DNA of 64,000 nucleotides, taken from NCBI RefSeq assembly GCF_013307435.2, contig NZ_CP102845.1, positions 682,001-746,000 on the forward strand, written 5' to 3'. The notes under the pieces are model-generated. The model searched no databases, had not been told where the DNA came from, and worked only from the letters and a program-made list of their open reading frames with translations. The position numbers and the translations under genes were made by a program. This document shows positions 17,532 to 25,057 of this stretch, piece after piece. The stretch is from Microvirga terrae (GTDB lineage Bacteria > Pseudomonadota > Alphaproteobacteria > Rhizobiales > Beijerinckiaceae). The first letter of the stretch is position 1. Every line of letters starts with the position of its first letter.

Positions 17532-19340
17532 ATGAGTTCGCTTGATCTTGCCGTTATCGGCAACTGCACGATCTCGGCCCTGGTGGACCGCCGTGCCCAG
17601 ATCGTCTGGAGCTGCTTTCCGCGCTTCGATGGCGATCCGGTCTTCTCCGCCCTGCTCGACAGCCCCGAGGGCCAGACCGATGCGGAGCAGAAAGGCGTCT
17701 TCGCCATCGACATGGTGGGCATGGTGTCGTGCGAGCAGACCTATCTCGAGAACACGGCGGTTCTCGTGTCCAGGATGACCGATTCCTTCGGCAACATCCT
17801 CGAGGTGACGGACTTCGCCCCGCGTTTCAAGCATTACGACCGCACATTCCGGCCGCCGATGCTCATCCGCCGGGTCTACCCGGTGAAGGGCCGCCCGCGC
17901 ATCCGCGTGCGGCTGCGCCCCCATTACGACTGGGGCGGCTGCCCGCCGAGCCTGACCCGCGGCAGCAACCATCTGCGCTTCGTCGGCCCGGCCTATTCGC
18001 TGCGGCTCACCACCGACGCCTCCGTGTCCTACGTGCAGGACGAGCGCCCCTTCGTGGTGGACCGGCCCCTGTCGTTCTTTTTCGGCGAGGACGAGCCGCT
18101 GCGGTCCGAGACGGATTCCACAGCCCGCGCGTTCCTCGACAGCACGGTGGATTTCTGGCGCGACTGGGTGCGCTCGCTCTCCATCCCCTTCGACTGGCAG
18201 GAGGCAGTGATCCGCGCGGCGATCACGCTCAAGCTGTGCAATTACGAGGAGACGGGCGCCATCGTGGCGGCACTCACCACCTCGGTGCCGGAAGCGCCGC
18301 ACACCAAGCGCAACTGGGATTACCGCTATTGCTGGCTACGGGACGCGTATTTCGTCATCCAGGCCCTGAACCGGCTCGGCACCACCAAGACGATGGAGGA
18401 ATACCTCACCTACATCACCAACATCGTCGACGACATGGAGGCCATTCCCGACCAGAAGGACATGCCGCCGCTCTTCAGCATCACGCGCTCGCCGGACCTG
18501 GAGGAGCGCGAGGCGACGGCGCTCGCCGGCTACCGCGGCATGGGGCCGGTGCGCGTCGGCAACGCGGCCTATACGCAGATCCAGAACGACGCCTATGGCA
18601 GCATCGTCCTGGCGTCCGTTCACGCGTTCCTGGACAAGCGCCTGATCCGCACCGGCAACCGGGCCCTGTTCTCCCATCTGGAGAAGCTGGGGCAGCGCGC
18701 CCTCGAGGTCTTCGACCAGCCCGATGCCGGCCCGTGGGAGCTGCGCACCAAGGCGGCCGTGCACACGTTTCCGAGCGTGATGTGCTGGGCCGCCTGCGAT
18801 CGCCTCATCAAGATCGCCGAGGCCATGGGCCGCGAGGACCGGGCCGCGTTCTGGCGCGAGAACGCCGACCATATGCACCGGGTGATCAACGAGCGCGCCT
18901 ACAATCCCGAGAAGGGCACCTTCGTGTCGTCCTTCGACGGCGAGGATCTCGACGCCACGCTCCTGCTGCTCGCCGAGCTCGATTTCGTGAAGCCGGACGA
19001 TCCGCGCTTCATCGCCACCGTGGAGGCCGTGGGCTCGAAGCTGCGGCGCGGCGATCTTCTGCTGCGTTATGATGTGGAAGACGATTTCGGCCTCATGCAT
19101 ACGGCTTTCATGATCTGCGGCTTCTGGTACGTGGATGCCCTGAACGTCATCGGGCGCAAGGACGAGGCGAAGGAACTGTTCGAGCACATTCTGAGTTTGC
19201 GCAATTCGTTCGGACTCTTCTCCGAGGATGCGGATTTCACGACCGGAGAGCTGTGGGGGAACTTCCCTCAGACCTATTCCATGGTGGGTCTCATCAACTC
19301 CGCGGTTCGCCTGAGCCGGAGCTGGGAAGAGGCGTTCTGA
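17532..19340 (+). CDS. glycoside hydrolase family 15 protein (trehalase or glucoamylase-like)
   Basis: The 602-residue two-domain protein has an N-terminal beta-sandwich (about residues 1-240, starting LDLAVIGNCTISALVDRR) and a C-terminal (alpha/alpha)6 barrel. Motifs include RNWDYRYCWLRDAYF, VEDDFGLMHTAFMICGFWY and DFTTGELWGNFPQTYS, which are typical of bacterial GH15. There is no signal peptide, so it acts on a cytoplasmic glucan or disaccharide. Mycobacterial GH15 proteins are trehalases, and the position directly behind otsA-otsB favours trehalose as substrate. Glucan 1,4-glucosidase activity remains possible. ATG 17532 is chosen; ATG 17520, overlapping otsB, is an alternative. Glucokinase follows 44 bp later. 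Confidence 0.85.
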   Translation: MSSLDLAVIGNCTISALVDRRAQIVWSCFPRFDGDPVFSALLDSPEGQTDAEQKGVFAIDMVGMVSCEQTYLENTAVLVSRMTDSFGNILEVTDFAPRFKHYDRTFRPPMLIRRVYPVKGRPRIRVRLRPHYDWGGCPPSLTRGSNHLRFVGPAYSLRLTTDASVSYVQDERPFVVDRPLSFFFGEDEPLRSETDSTARAFLDSTVDFWRDWVRSLSIPFDWQEAVIRAAITLKLCNYEETGAIVAALTTSVPEAPHTKRNWDYRYCWLRDAYFVIQALNRLGTTKTMEEYLTYITNIVDDMEAIPDQKDMPPLFSITRSPDLEEREATALAGYRGMGPVRVGNAAYTQIQNDAYGSIVLASVHAFLDKRLIRTGNRALFSHLEKLGQRALEVFDQPDAGPWELRTKAAVHTFPSVMCWAACDRLIKIAEAMGREDRAAFWRENADHMHRVINERAYNPEKGTFVSSFDGEDLDATLLLLAELDFVKPDDPRFIATVEAVGSKLRRGDLLLRYDVEDDFGLMHTAFMICGFWYVDALNVIGRKDEAKELFEHILSLRNSFGLFSEDADFTTGELWGNFPQTYSMVGLINSAVRLSRSWEEAF

Positions 19341-19384
19341 TCATCGGGATCGGGCGCGTGACGCGGAAAGGACGATAGGTTTCG

Positions 19385-20383
19385 ATGTTCGCATTTCCTG
19401 TTCTGCTCGGGGATATCGGCGGAACCAATGCCCGCTTCGCCATGCTGCCGGCGCCGGGTGCCGCCGTCCGGCTGCTGCCCAGGACCCTGACGGCGCAGAC
19501 CCCGGACCCCGTGGGGGCGATCAGGATCGCGCTCGAGGCCTATGACGGGCCGGCGCCCCGCTCCGCCATCATCGCGGTGGCGACCCGGGTGGATGCGCCC
19601 GCGATCCGTCTCACCAACGCCCATTGGGTGATCGACGCGCAGGCCATCGGCCGGGCCCTCGAGCTCGAGCGGGTGACCCTCGTCAACGACTACACGCCCG
19701 TCGCCGCCTCGGTGACGGTGCTCGACGAGGCCAGGGGCGATCTTGCGCCGATCGGCAGCTTCCCTGCGCCCAAGCCCGGCGCGCAGGTCGTGCTCGGACC
19801 CGGAACGGGCCTCGGGGCGGGGGCGCTCGTTCCCGTGGAGGACCGCCTGGCGATCCTCGCCACCGAGGCGGGCCACATGGAGTTCGGGCCGACGAACGCC
19901 GAGGAGACCGCGATCTGGCCGCATCTGGAGCAGGTCGGCGGGCGGGTCTCGGGAGAGGTCGTGCTGTCCGGTCCCGGCCTGTTTCGCATCGCCAAGGCGC
20001 TCGCCGCCCATCGCGGCGTCGATTGCCCCTTCACGATTCCCAACGACGTCCTGGCGGCAGCCCGCGAGGGCGATGCGCTCGCCAAAGACGCGCTGGCGCA
20101 TTTCGCGCGCTTCCTCGGGCGCTTTGCGGGCGATCTGGCGCTGACCTTCGAATCCTCCGGCGGCGTCTTCATCGCGGGCGGCATCGCGCCCCGCATGGTC
20201 GACATCCTCCAGGCGGGCGATTTCCGCGAGGCCTTCGACCGCAAGGCTCCGCACGACGACTGGGCCCGGAAGGTGCCGGTCTACGCCATCGTCAATCCGG
20301 AGCCGGCCCTGGAGGGGTTGGCCGCCATCGTGTCGAATCCGCAGCGTTTCGTCTTCCAATCGCAGGGGTGGCAGGCTACCTGA
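19385..20383 (+). CDS. glk: glucokinase (ROK-unrelated, Glk family)
   Basis: The 332-residue kinase transfers phosphate from ATP to glucose. Its N-terminal phosphate loop is LLGDIGGTNARFA (residues 7-19), with the glucose-binding VNDYTPVAAS, GPGTGLGAG and the E-A-G-H signature ATEAGHMEFGP. Length is normal for proteobacterial Glk. It lies right after the GH15 hydrolase on the same strand, so glucose released from trehalose could be phosphorylated at once. Possibly part of the ots operon, given the 44-bp gap and no terminator. Confidence 0.93.
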   Translation: MFAFPVLLGDIGGTNARFAMLPAPGAAVRLLPRTLTAQTPDPVGAIRIALEAYDGPAPRSAIIAVATRVDAPAIRLTNAHWVIDAQAIGRALELERVTLVNDYTPVAASVTVLDEARGDLAPIGSFPAPKPGAQVVLGPGTGLGAGALVPVEDRLAILATEAGHMEFGPTNAEETAIWPHLEQVGGRVSGEVVLSGPGLFRIAKALAAHRGVDCPFTIPNDVLAAAREGDALAKDALAHFARFLGRFAGDLALTFESSGGVFIAGGIAPRMVDILQAGDFREAFDRKAPHDDWARKVPVYAIVNPEPALEGLAAIVSNPQRFVFQSQGWQAT

Positions 20384-20442
20384 CGGGGTCAACCCGACCC
20401 ATGGGGCCGCTTCGCCCTATGGCCGCCACCGATTGTCGAGTC

Positions 20443-21558
20443 ATGAAAACAGAACAGATTGCCCTGTCCCCCCTGGCGCCCGGAGCGGACCTGTCGCTGA
20501 CGGTCCAGCGCTTCGGCCCCGCGGGTGCCCGGCCCCGCATCTATGTCCAGGCTTCGCTCCATGCGGACGAGATCCCCGGCATGATTGCCGCCCATCACCT
20601 GCGCGAGCGCCTCGGCGCGCTCGAGGCCGAGGGCCGGATCAGGGGCGAGATCATCCTGGTGCCGTCCGCCAATCCCATCGGCCTCGCTCAAAGGGTCATG
20701 GGCGACCATATCGGCCGCTTCCACCTGGCCGACGGGGTCAACTTCAACCGCGGCTATCCTCACCTCGTGCCCAAGGTGGCCGAGCGGGTCGAGGGCAGGC
20801 TCACGCAGGACGGGGAGGCGAATGTCCGCGTGATCCGGGAGGCCCTGCGGGCCGAGCTCGAAGCCTGGCGGCCGTCGAACGCCGCCGAGGTCATGAAGAA
20901 GACCCTGCTGGGGCTCGCGCAGGAAGCCGACATCGTGCTCGACCTGCACTGCGATTCGGAAGCCGTGGTGCATCTCTATACCCACGGCCGCTCGGAGGAG
21001 GAGTTCGCCCCACTCTCGGCGCTGCTTGGCGCCCACGCCTATCTCCTTGCCGACGTCTCGGGCGACGAGCCGTTCGACGAGGCCTGCAGCCGGCCCTGGG
21101 CGGAACTGGCCGAGCGCTTCCCCGATCATCCGATTCCGTTCGCCTGCCACTCGACGACCCTCGAGTTCCGGGGCGAGCGGGACGTCACGCATGAGACGGG
21201 ACGGGCCGATGCGGCCGCGCTGATCGACTACCTGACCCTGCGCGGCGCCATTGCCGGCGAGGCTCCCGCCGTGCCCGAGGCGCTCTGCCGGCCGACGCCG
21301 CTCGCCGCTTCCGAGCCCGTCCAGGCTCCGGCCAACGGCATCCTGGTGTTCCGGACCGAGGTCGGCACGACCGTGGCGGAGGGCGAGGTGATCGCCGAGG
21401 TCATCGATCCGCTGACCGGGGCCGTGACCCCGGCCAAGGCTCCGACCGCCGGGGTGATGTTCGCCCGCATCGCCGTGCGCTTCGTCACGCAGGGCATGCG
21501 GCTCGCCAAGGTGGCCGGCACGGAGGCGAAGCGCACGGGCAAGCTGCTCGGGGCTTAG
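20443..21558 (+). CDS. succinylglutamate desuccinylase/aspartoacylase-family zinc deacylase
   Basis: The 371-residue M14-like zinc hydrolase has the first metal site as QASLHADEIPG (His and Glu), further conserved residues in NFNRGYPH, and the second zinc ligand in VLDLHCDSEAVVHLYTH. The C-terminal 80 residues form a beta-rich, lipoyl-like domain (VQAPANGILVF, AKAPTAGVMF), as in many AstE/ASPA-like proteins. It removes an acyl group from an amine-type substrate that is not known. ATG 20443 gives the standard N-terminus; upstream ATGs at 20401 and 20419 are possible. It lies 59 bp after glucokinase. Cytoplasmic. Confidence 0.82.
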   Translation: MKTEQIALSPLAPGADLSLTVQRFGPAGARPRIYVQASLHADEIPGMIAAHHLRERLGALEAEGRIRGEIILVPSANPIGLAQRVMGDHIGRFHLADGVNFNRGYPHLVPKVAERVEGRLTQDGEANVRVIREALRAELEAWRPSNAAEVMKKTLLGLAQEADIVLDLHCDSEAVVHLYTHGRSEEEFAPLSALLGAHAYLLADVSGDEPFDEACSRPWAELAERFPDHPIPFACHSTTLEFRGERDVTHETGRADAAALIDYLTLRGAIAGEAPAVPEALCRPTPLAASEPVQAPANGILVFRTEVGTTVAEGEVIAEVIDPLTGAVTPAKAPTAGVMFARIAVRFVTQGMRLAKVAGTEAKRTGKLLGA

Positions 21559-21588
21559 TATCTCAAGGGCTGACGAAAACGCATTGTC

Positions 21589-21676
21589 GTCATCACCGGC
21601 GTCGTGCCGGTGATCCCGATCGGAAGAGCGCTGCGCCTCATCGGATCGGGATGGCCGGGACAGGCCCGGCCGTGAC
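21589..21676 (-). repeat. dispersed two-hairpin repeat, copy 2
   Basis: An 88-bp copy in the reverse order: the TCACCGGC...GCCGGTGA arm comes first, then ATGGCCGGGA...CCCGGCCGT. It has one mismatch in the closing arm (GGCCGTGAC for GGCCATGAC). Confidence 0.83.
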
Positions 21677-21721
21677 GTGAAGGGGAATTGCTGATCGGAC
21701 CCCCGCTGAGCCAGACCCGAG

Positions 21722-21755
21722 ACAAAAAGAAAGGCCGCCCCGAGAGGCGGCCTTT
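21722..21755 (-). terminator. rho-independent terminator for a leftward transcript
   Basis: Perfect 10-bp arms at 21730-21739 and 21746-21755 (on the minus strand AAAGGCCGCC and GGCGGCCTTT) with a 6-base loop. On the minus strand it is followed by CTTTTTGT, a good T-run, so it ends a leftward transcript. No annotated gene reads in from that side except the 24-codon ORF. Confidence 0.8.
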
Positions 21756-21793
21756 CCATTGTCGGTTCCACGGCCCGTTAGAGCCGGCCATAG

Positions 21794-21902
21794 GCATCGG
21801 ACCCAAAAGTGGACCCCACTTTTGGGATCCATTCGATGCCCCTTCTTCAAGGGCGCATCGTTGGGTGCGGAAAACCGGATTCCACTTTTCCGCTACGATG
21901 CG
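21794..21902. repeat. tandem long palindromes with AAAAGTGG cores
   Basis: Palindrome A (21794-21839) has outer arms GCATCG/CGATGC and an 11-bp perfect inner stem CCCAAAAGTGG/CCACTTTTGGG with a 3-base loop. Palindrome B (21854-21902) has outer arms CGCATCGT/ACGATGCG and inner arms GCGGAAAA/TTTTCCGC. The similar layout suggests two members of one repeat family. From memory such GCATCG...AAAAGTGG elements recur in Hyphomicrobiales genomes. Confidence 0.7.
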
Positions 21903-21908
21903 TGTGCG

Positions 21909-21983
21909 TTACGCACCGATCTCGGCAGAGGCCAAGATCCAGGTCACGGCAACCGGGGACCGTAGGGTATGACAATGAGACAC
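21909..21983 (-). CDS. 24-codon small ORF with full-length Shine-Dalgarno
   Basis: GTG 21983 starts a 24-residue peptide, MSHCHTLRSP... ending WILASAEIGA, with TAA at 21909-21911. The minus strand reads AAAGGAGGTGATCC (21998-21985) before it, complementary to the whole 3' tail of 16S rRNA, and the GGAGG core lies 7 bases from the GTG. Few genes have so long a match. The peptide has a short hydrophobic centre (VAVTWILASA) but is too short for a sure membrane helix. It is followed by two hairpins and a terminator and no other gene. Function unknown; real translation is inferred from the ribosome site alone. Confidence 0.55.
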   Translation of the reverse strand: MSHCHTLRSPVAVTWILASAEIGA

Positions 21984-22107
21984 TGGATCACCTCCTTTCG
22001 CTGTTGACGGGAAACCCCCATATGGGGTCAGAAGAGCCCAGCGAAAGGGCGGGGCGCTGCGGCGTTCTGTCCCTTAACCGTCATTCCCAGAGAATTCTTT
22101 GAACGCC

Positions 22108-23691
22108 ATGACCGATCTTCCGGCCCCCGTGGGCCGCCGCCGCACCTTTGCGATCATCTCCCACCCGGACGCGGGCAAGACCACCTTGACCGAAAAGCTG
22201 CTGCTCTTCGGCGGCGCGATCCAGCTCGCCGGCGAGGTGAAGGCCAAGAAGAACCGCGTCTCGACCCGGTCCGACTGGATGGGGATCGAGAAGGAACGCG
22301 GCATCTCGGTGGTGACCTCGGTCATGACCTTCGAATACGGCGGCTGCGTCTTCAACCTGCTCGACACGCCGGGCCACGAAGACTTCTCGGAGGACACCTA
22401 CCGGACCCTGACGGCGGTCGATTCGGCCATCATGGTGATCGACGCCGCCAAGGGCATCGAGGCGCGAACCCGCAAGCTCTTCGAGGTCTGCCGGATGCGC
22501 GACATCCCGATCGTGACCTTCATCAACAAGATGGACCGCGAGGCGCGCAATCCTTTCGATCTGCTCGACGAGATCGAGAAGACGCTGGCCCTCGACACGT
22601 CGCCCGTCACCTGGCCGATCAGCCAGGGCCGGAGCTTCGCCGGCACCTTCGACCTGCACCGCAACATGGTCCGGCGCATCGATACGGACGAGGAGCCGAC
22701 CGCCGTGTCCGGTCCGGACGATCCGAAGCTCGTGACTCTGCTGCCGCCGGAAGAAGTCGATGCATGGCAGGAGGAGGTGATGCTGGCCCAGGAGGCCTGC
22801 AAGCCCTTCGACCTGCAGGCCTTCCGCGAGGGACATCTGACGCCCGTGTTCTTCGGCAGCGCCTTGCGCAATTTCGGCGTCCGCGACCTGATCGACGCGC
22901 TGGCTGCTTACGCGCCCCCGCCTCGCGGCCAGGAGGCCGACAAGCGCCTCGTCGAGGCGGGCGAGGGCCGCATGACCGGCTTCGTGTTCAAGATCCAGGC
23001 CAACATGGATCCGAACCACCGCGACCGCATCGCCTTCATGCGCATCTGCTCGGGCAAGCTCCAGCGCGGCATGAAGGCGAAGCTCGTGCGCACGGGCAAG
23101 CCCATGAGCCTGAACTCGCCGCAATTCTTCTTCGCCCAGGACCGCGCCATCGCGGACGAGGCCTGGGCCGGCGACGTGGTCGGCATTCCCAACCACGGAA
23201 CCCTGCGCATCGGCGACACGCTGACCGAGGGCGAGGACATCGTCTTCCGCGGCGTGCCGAGCTTCGCGCCGGAGATCCTGCGCCGCATCAAGCTGCAGGA
23301 CGCCATGAAGGCGAAGAAGCTGCGCGAGGCGCTGCAGCAGATGGCGGAAGAAGGCGTGGTGCAGCTCTTCGTGCCGCAGGACGGCTCCGGGGCCATCGTG
23401 GGCGTGGTCGGCGCGCTCCAGCTCGACGTGCTGAAAGAGCGTCTGGGCGCCGAATACGGCCTGCCGATCGACTACGAGCCGACCCGCTTCTCCATCTGCC
23501 GCTGGATCACGGCGGACGATCCGAAAGAGCTCGACAAGTTCATCGACAGCCATCTCTCGTCGATGGCGCGGGACCTCGACGATGCGCCGGTCTTCATGGC
23601 GCCGAACATGTTCAACCTCCAGTACGAGGTCGACCGCTACAAGGCGATCCAGTTCTCGGACGTGAAGGACTATCAGAAGAAGGCGGCCTGA
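22108..23691 (+). CDS. prfC: peptide chain release factor 3
   Basis: RF3 is the GTPase that removes RF1/RF2 from the ribosome after termination. The 527-residue protein has the translational-GTPase G1 motif SHPDAGKTTLTEK, switch II LLDTPGHEDFSEDTYR, G4 FINKMDREARNP, and the domain II/III region FQPQ-like VVQLFVPQDGSGAIVGVVG. These separate RF3 from EF-G and LepA. ATG 22108 is chosen; a TTG three codons earlier is possible. It diverges from the small minus-strand RNA/ORF unit, which lies within 125 bp of its start. Cytoplasmic. Confidence 0.95.
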   Translation: MTDLPAPVGRRRTFAIISHPDAGKTTLTEKLLLFGGAIQLAGEVKAKKNRVSTRSDWMGIEKERGISVVTSVMTFEYGGCVFNLLDTPGHEDFSEDTYRTLTAVDSAIMVIDAAKGIEARTRKLFEVCRMRDIPIVTFINKMDREARNPFDLLDEIEKTLALDTSPVTWPISQGRSFAGTFDLHRNMVRRIDTDEEPTAVSGPDDPKLVTLLPPEEVDAWQEEVMLAQEACKPFDLQAFREGHLTPVFFGSALRNFGVRDLIDALAAYAPPPRGQEADKRLVEAGEGRMTGFVFKIQANMDPNHRDRIAFMRICSGKLQRGMKAKLVRTGKPMSLNSPQFFFAQDRAIADEAWAGDVVGIPNHGTLRIGDTLTEGEDIVFRGVPSFAPEILRRIKLQDAMKAKKLREALQQMAEEGVVQLFVPQDGSGAIVGVVGALQLDVLKERLGAEYGLPIDYEPTRFSICRWITADDPKELDKFIDSHLSSMARDLDDAPVFMAPNMFNLQYEVDRYKAIQFSDVKDYQKKAA

Positions 23692-23744
23692 GGGACGAAA
23701 CCTCGCCGCGGTCGTTCCCGCCCATGCGGGGCGACATCCCCCGT

Positions 23745-23833
23745 GTCATGGCCGGACTCGTGCCGGCCATCCCGGTTGCTTGAAGCGCGGCGCTTCTCAT
23801 CATCGAGATCACCGGGACAAGCCCGGTGATGAC
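23745..23833 (+). repeat. dispersed two-hairpin repeat, copy 3
   Basis: An 89-bp forward-order copy (ATGGCCGGAC...GTGCCGGCCAT, then TCACCGGG...CCCGGTGA), between the convergent prfC and PfkB kinase genes. Confidence 0.85.
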
Positions 23834-23863
23834 TGAGGGGAGGCGAACGGGAAACGCGCGTGC

Positions 23864-24766
23864 CTACGCCGCCAGCTTGCGCTCGGCGTAAAGCTCCTGC
23901 ACCTGCACGATGTTCTCGATGGACGGCAGGCTCGCCTCGTTGCCCAGGTGCTGGATGGCATGGGCCGAGGCCGCGCGGGCGAAGATGAAATGCTCGCGCC
24001 AGGGCAGGTCGGGGCGGGCCATGGCGGAATACACGTAGGCGCCGTGGAAGATGTCGCCGGCCCCGTTGGTGTCCACCACCTTGTCGCCTGGCACGTTGAG
24101 CGCCGGCAGGACGCTCTCCTGGCCGGTCTCGTCGTACCAGACGAGGCCGCGCTCGCCGAGGGTCACGCCGCCGATCCGGCAGCCGCGGCCCTTGAGGTAG
24201 TCCAGCATTCCGGACGGGCTCAGGTCCATTTGCTCGCAGAGGCGCTCGGCCACGATGGCCACGTCGATGAATTCCAGGAGCTCGTGGGTGTTGGAGCGCA
24301 GGCCGCCGCCGTCGAGGGAGGTGAGGATGCCGGCTTCGCGGCAGATCTTGGCATAGTGCATGGCCGCGTCGGCCTGGTGACCGTCGAGATGCAGGGCCTT
24401 GCAGCCCTGGAGGTTCAGGGGCGGCACCGGGTGCAGGTAATGGTCGTCGCGGCAGCGCACGATGGCGCGCTTGCCGCCCCGCGGCATGATGAAGGACAGG
24501 GACGATTCGTGGACCTTCCGGTGATGGACCGAGATGCCGTATTTCGCCGCCATGTCGATGAACATGCGGCCGAGCCAGTCGTCGGCAATCGAGGTCAGGA
24601 GATCGGGCGGCAGCCCGAGCTTGGCGCACGCGAAGGCGGCCGTGACCGCGTTGCCGCCGAACGAGATCGCATAATCCCGCGCCACGGTCTTCTCGTCGCC
24701 GGTCGGAAGCTCGTCCGCCAGGAAGGTCACGTCGATATAGGTCTGGCCCACGAAGAGAGCATGCAT
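23864..24766 (-). CDS. PfkB/ribokinase-family sugar kinase
   Basis: The 300-residue PfkB kinase has the N-terminal signature ISFGGNAVTAAFACAKLG (about residues 34-51) and the C-terminal anion-hole motif VDTNGAGDIFHGAY (about 231-244), with Asp237 region GAGD as the catalytic base. Similar proteins are annotated as 2-keto-3-deoxygluconate, fructose or adenosine kinases, and the substrate cannot be chosen from sequence. It lies at the end of the amino-sugar region, 291 bp from a MurK-like kinase on the same strand, with repeat copy 4 in the gap, so it may have its own promoter. Cytoplasmic. Confidence 0.85.
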   Translation of the reverse strand: MHALFVGQTYIDVTFLADELPTGDEKTVARDYAISFGGNAVTAAFACAKLGLPPDLLTSIADDWLGRMFIDMAAKYGISVHHRKVHESSLSFIMPRGGKRAIVRCRDDHYLHPVPPLNLQGCKALHLDGHQADAAMHYAKICREAGILTSLDGGGLRSNTHELLEFIDVAIVAERLCEQMDLSPSGMLDYLKGRGCRIGGVTLGERGLVWYDETGQESVLPALNVPGDKVVDTNGAGDIFHGAYVYSAMARPDLPWREHFIFARAASAHAIQHLGNEASLPSIENIVQVQELYAERKLAA

Positions 24767-24902
24767 CGGAGATACGTCTTGGATCTGATTTCGCCGCTGA
24801 AGTCTTGGACGAGCGGGGCTGATTAGGCAAGCTCTTCCGGGTTGCGCAGAGCAGGGCAGGCTGGTGGAGCTGGACCGCAAAGGGATGACGCTCGCCTTCC
24901 AC

Positions 24903-24991
24903 GTCATCACCGGCCTTGTGCCGGTGATCCCGCTTTGGTGAAGCGCGCCGCTTTTCATCATCGGGATGGCCGGGACGAGCCCGGCCATGAC
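24903..24991 (-). repeat. dispersed two-hairpin repeat, copy 4
   Basis: An 89-bp reverse-order copy (TCACCGGC...GCCGGTGA, then ATGGCCGGGA...CCCGGCCAT), in the 291-bp gap between two kinase genes. Both hairpins are perfect. Confidence 0.85.
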
Positions 24992-25057
24992 GGGTGGCGG
25001 TCATTCCCGGGGTGACAAGGTGAAGGGTCGGGACGTGAGCCAGCCCCTGGGAACCCG

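Larger units (their letters stand above)
21725..22050 (-). ncRNA. candidate structured small RNA carrying a 24-codon ORF
   Basis: Read on the minus strand, the unit has a leader whose CCTTTCGCTG (22048-22039) can pair with CAGCGAAAGG (22003-21994), with CCCCATATGGGG (22027-22016) in the loop. Then come a very strong Shine-Dalgarno, the small ORF, two long hairpins (21902-21854 and 21839-21794) and a terminator. The 10-bp stem would cover AAAGG of the ribosome site. The transcript and its ends are inferred; no promoter is clearly visible. The adjacent genes on both sides read rightward, so it is not the leader of a larger gene. Confidence 0.5.
21559..22107. other. complex intergenic region: repeats, small ORF, structured RNA, terminator
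   Basis: This 549-bp stretch before prfC holds repeat copy 2 (21589-21676), a terminator pointing left (21722-21755) and two long palindromes (21794-21902). It also holds a 24-codon minus-strand ORF with a maximal Shine-Dalgarno, and a leader with a 10-bp inverted repeat (21994-22048). It should also carry the prfC promoter. Confidence 0.7.

Noticed and set aside
21983..21998. Remnant of a 16S rRNA gene
   Set aside because: Only the last 16 bases match; upstream bases do not follow the rRNA sequence, and a small ORF on the other strand explains the match as a Shine-Dalgarno.
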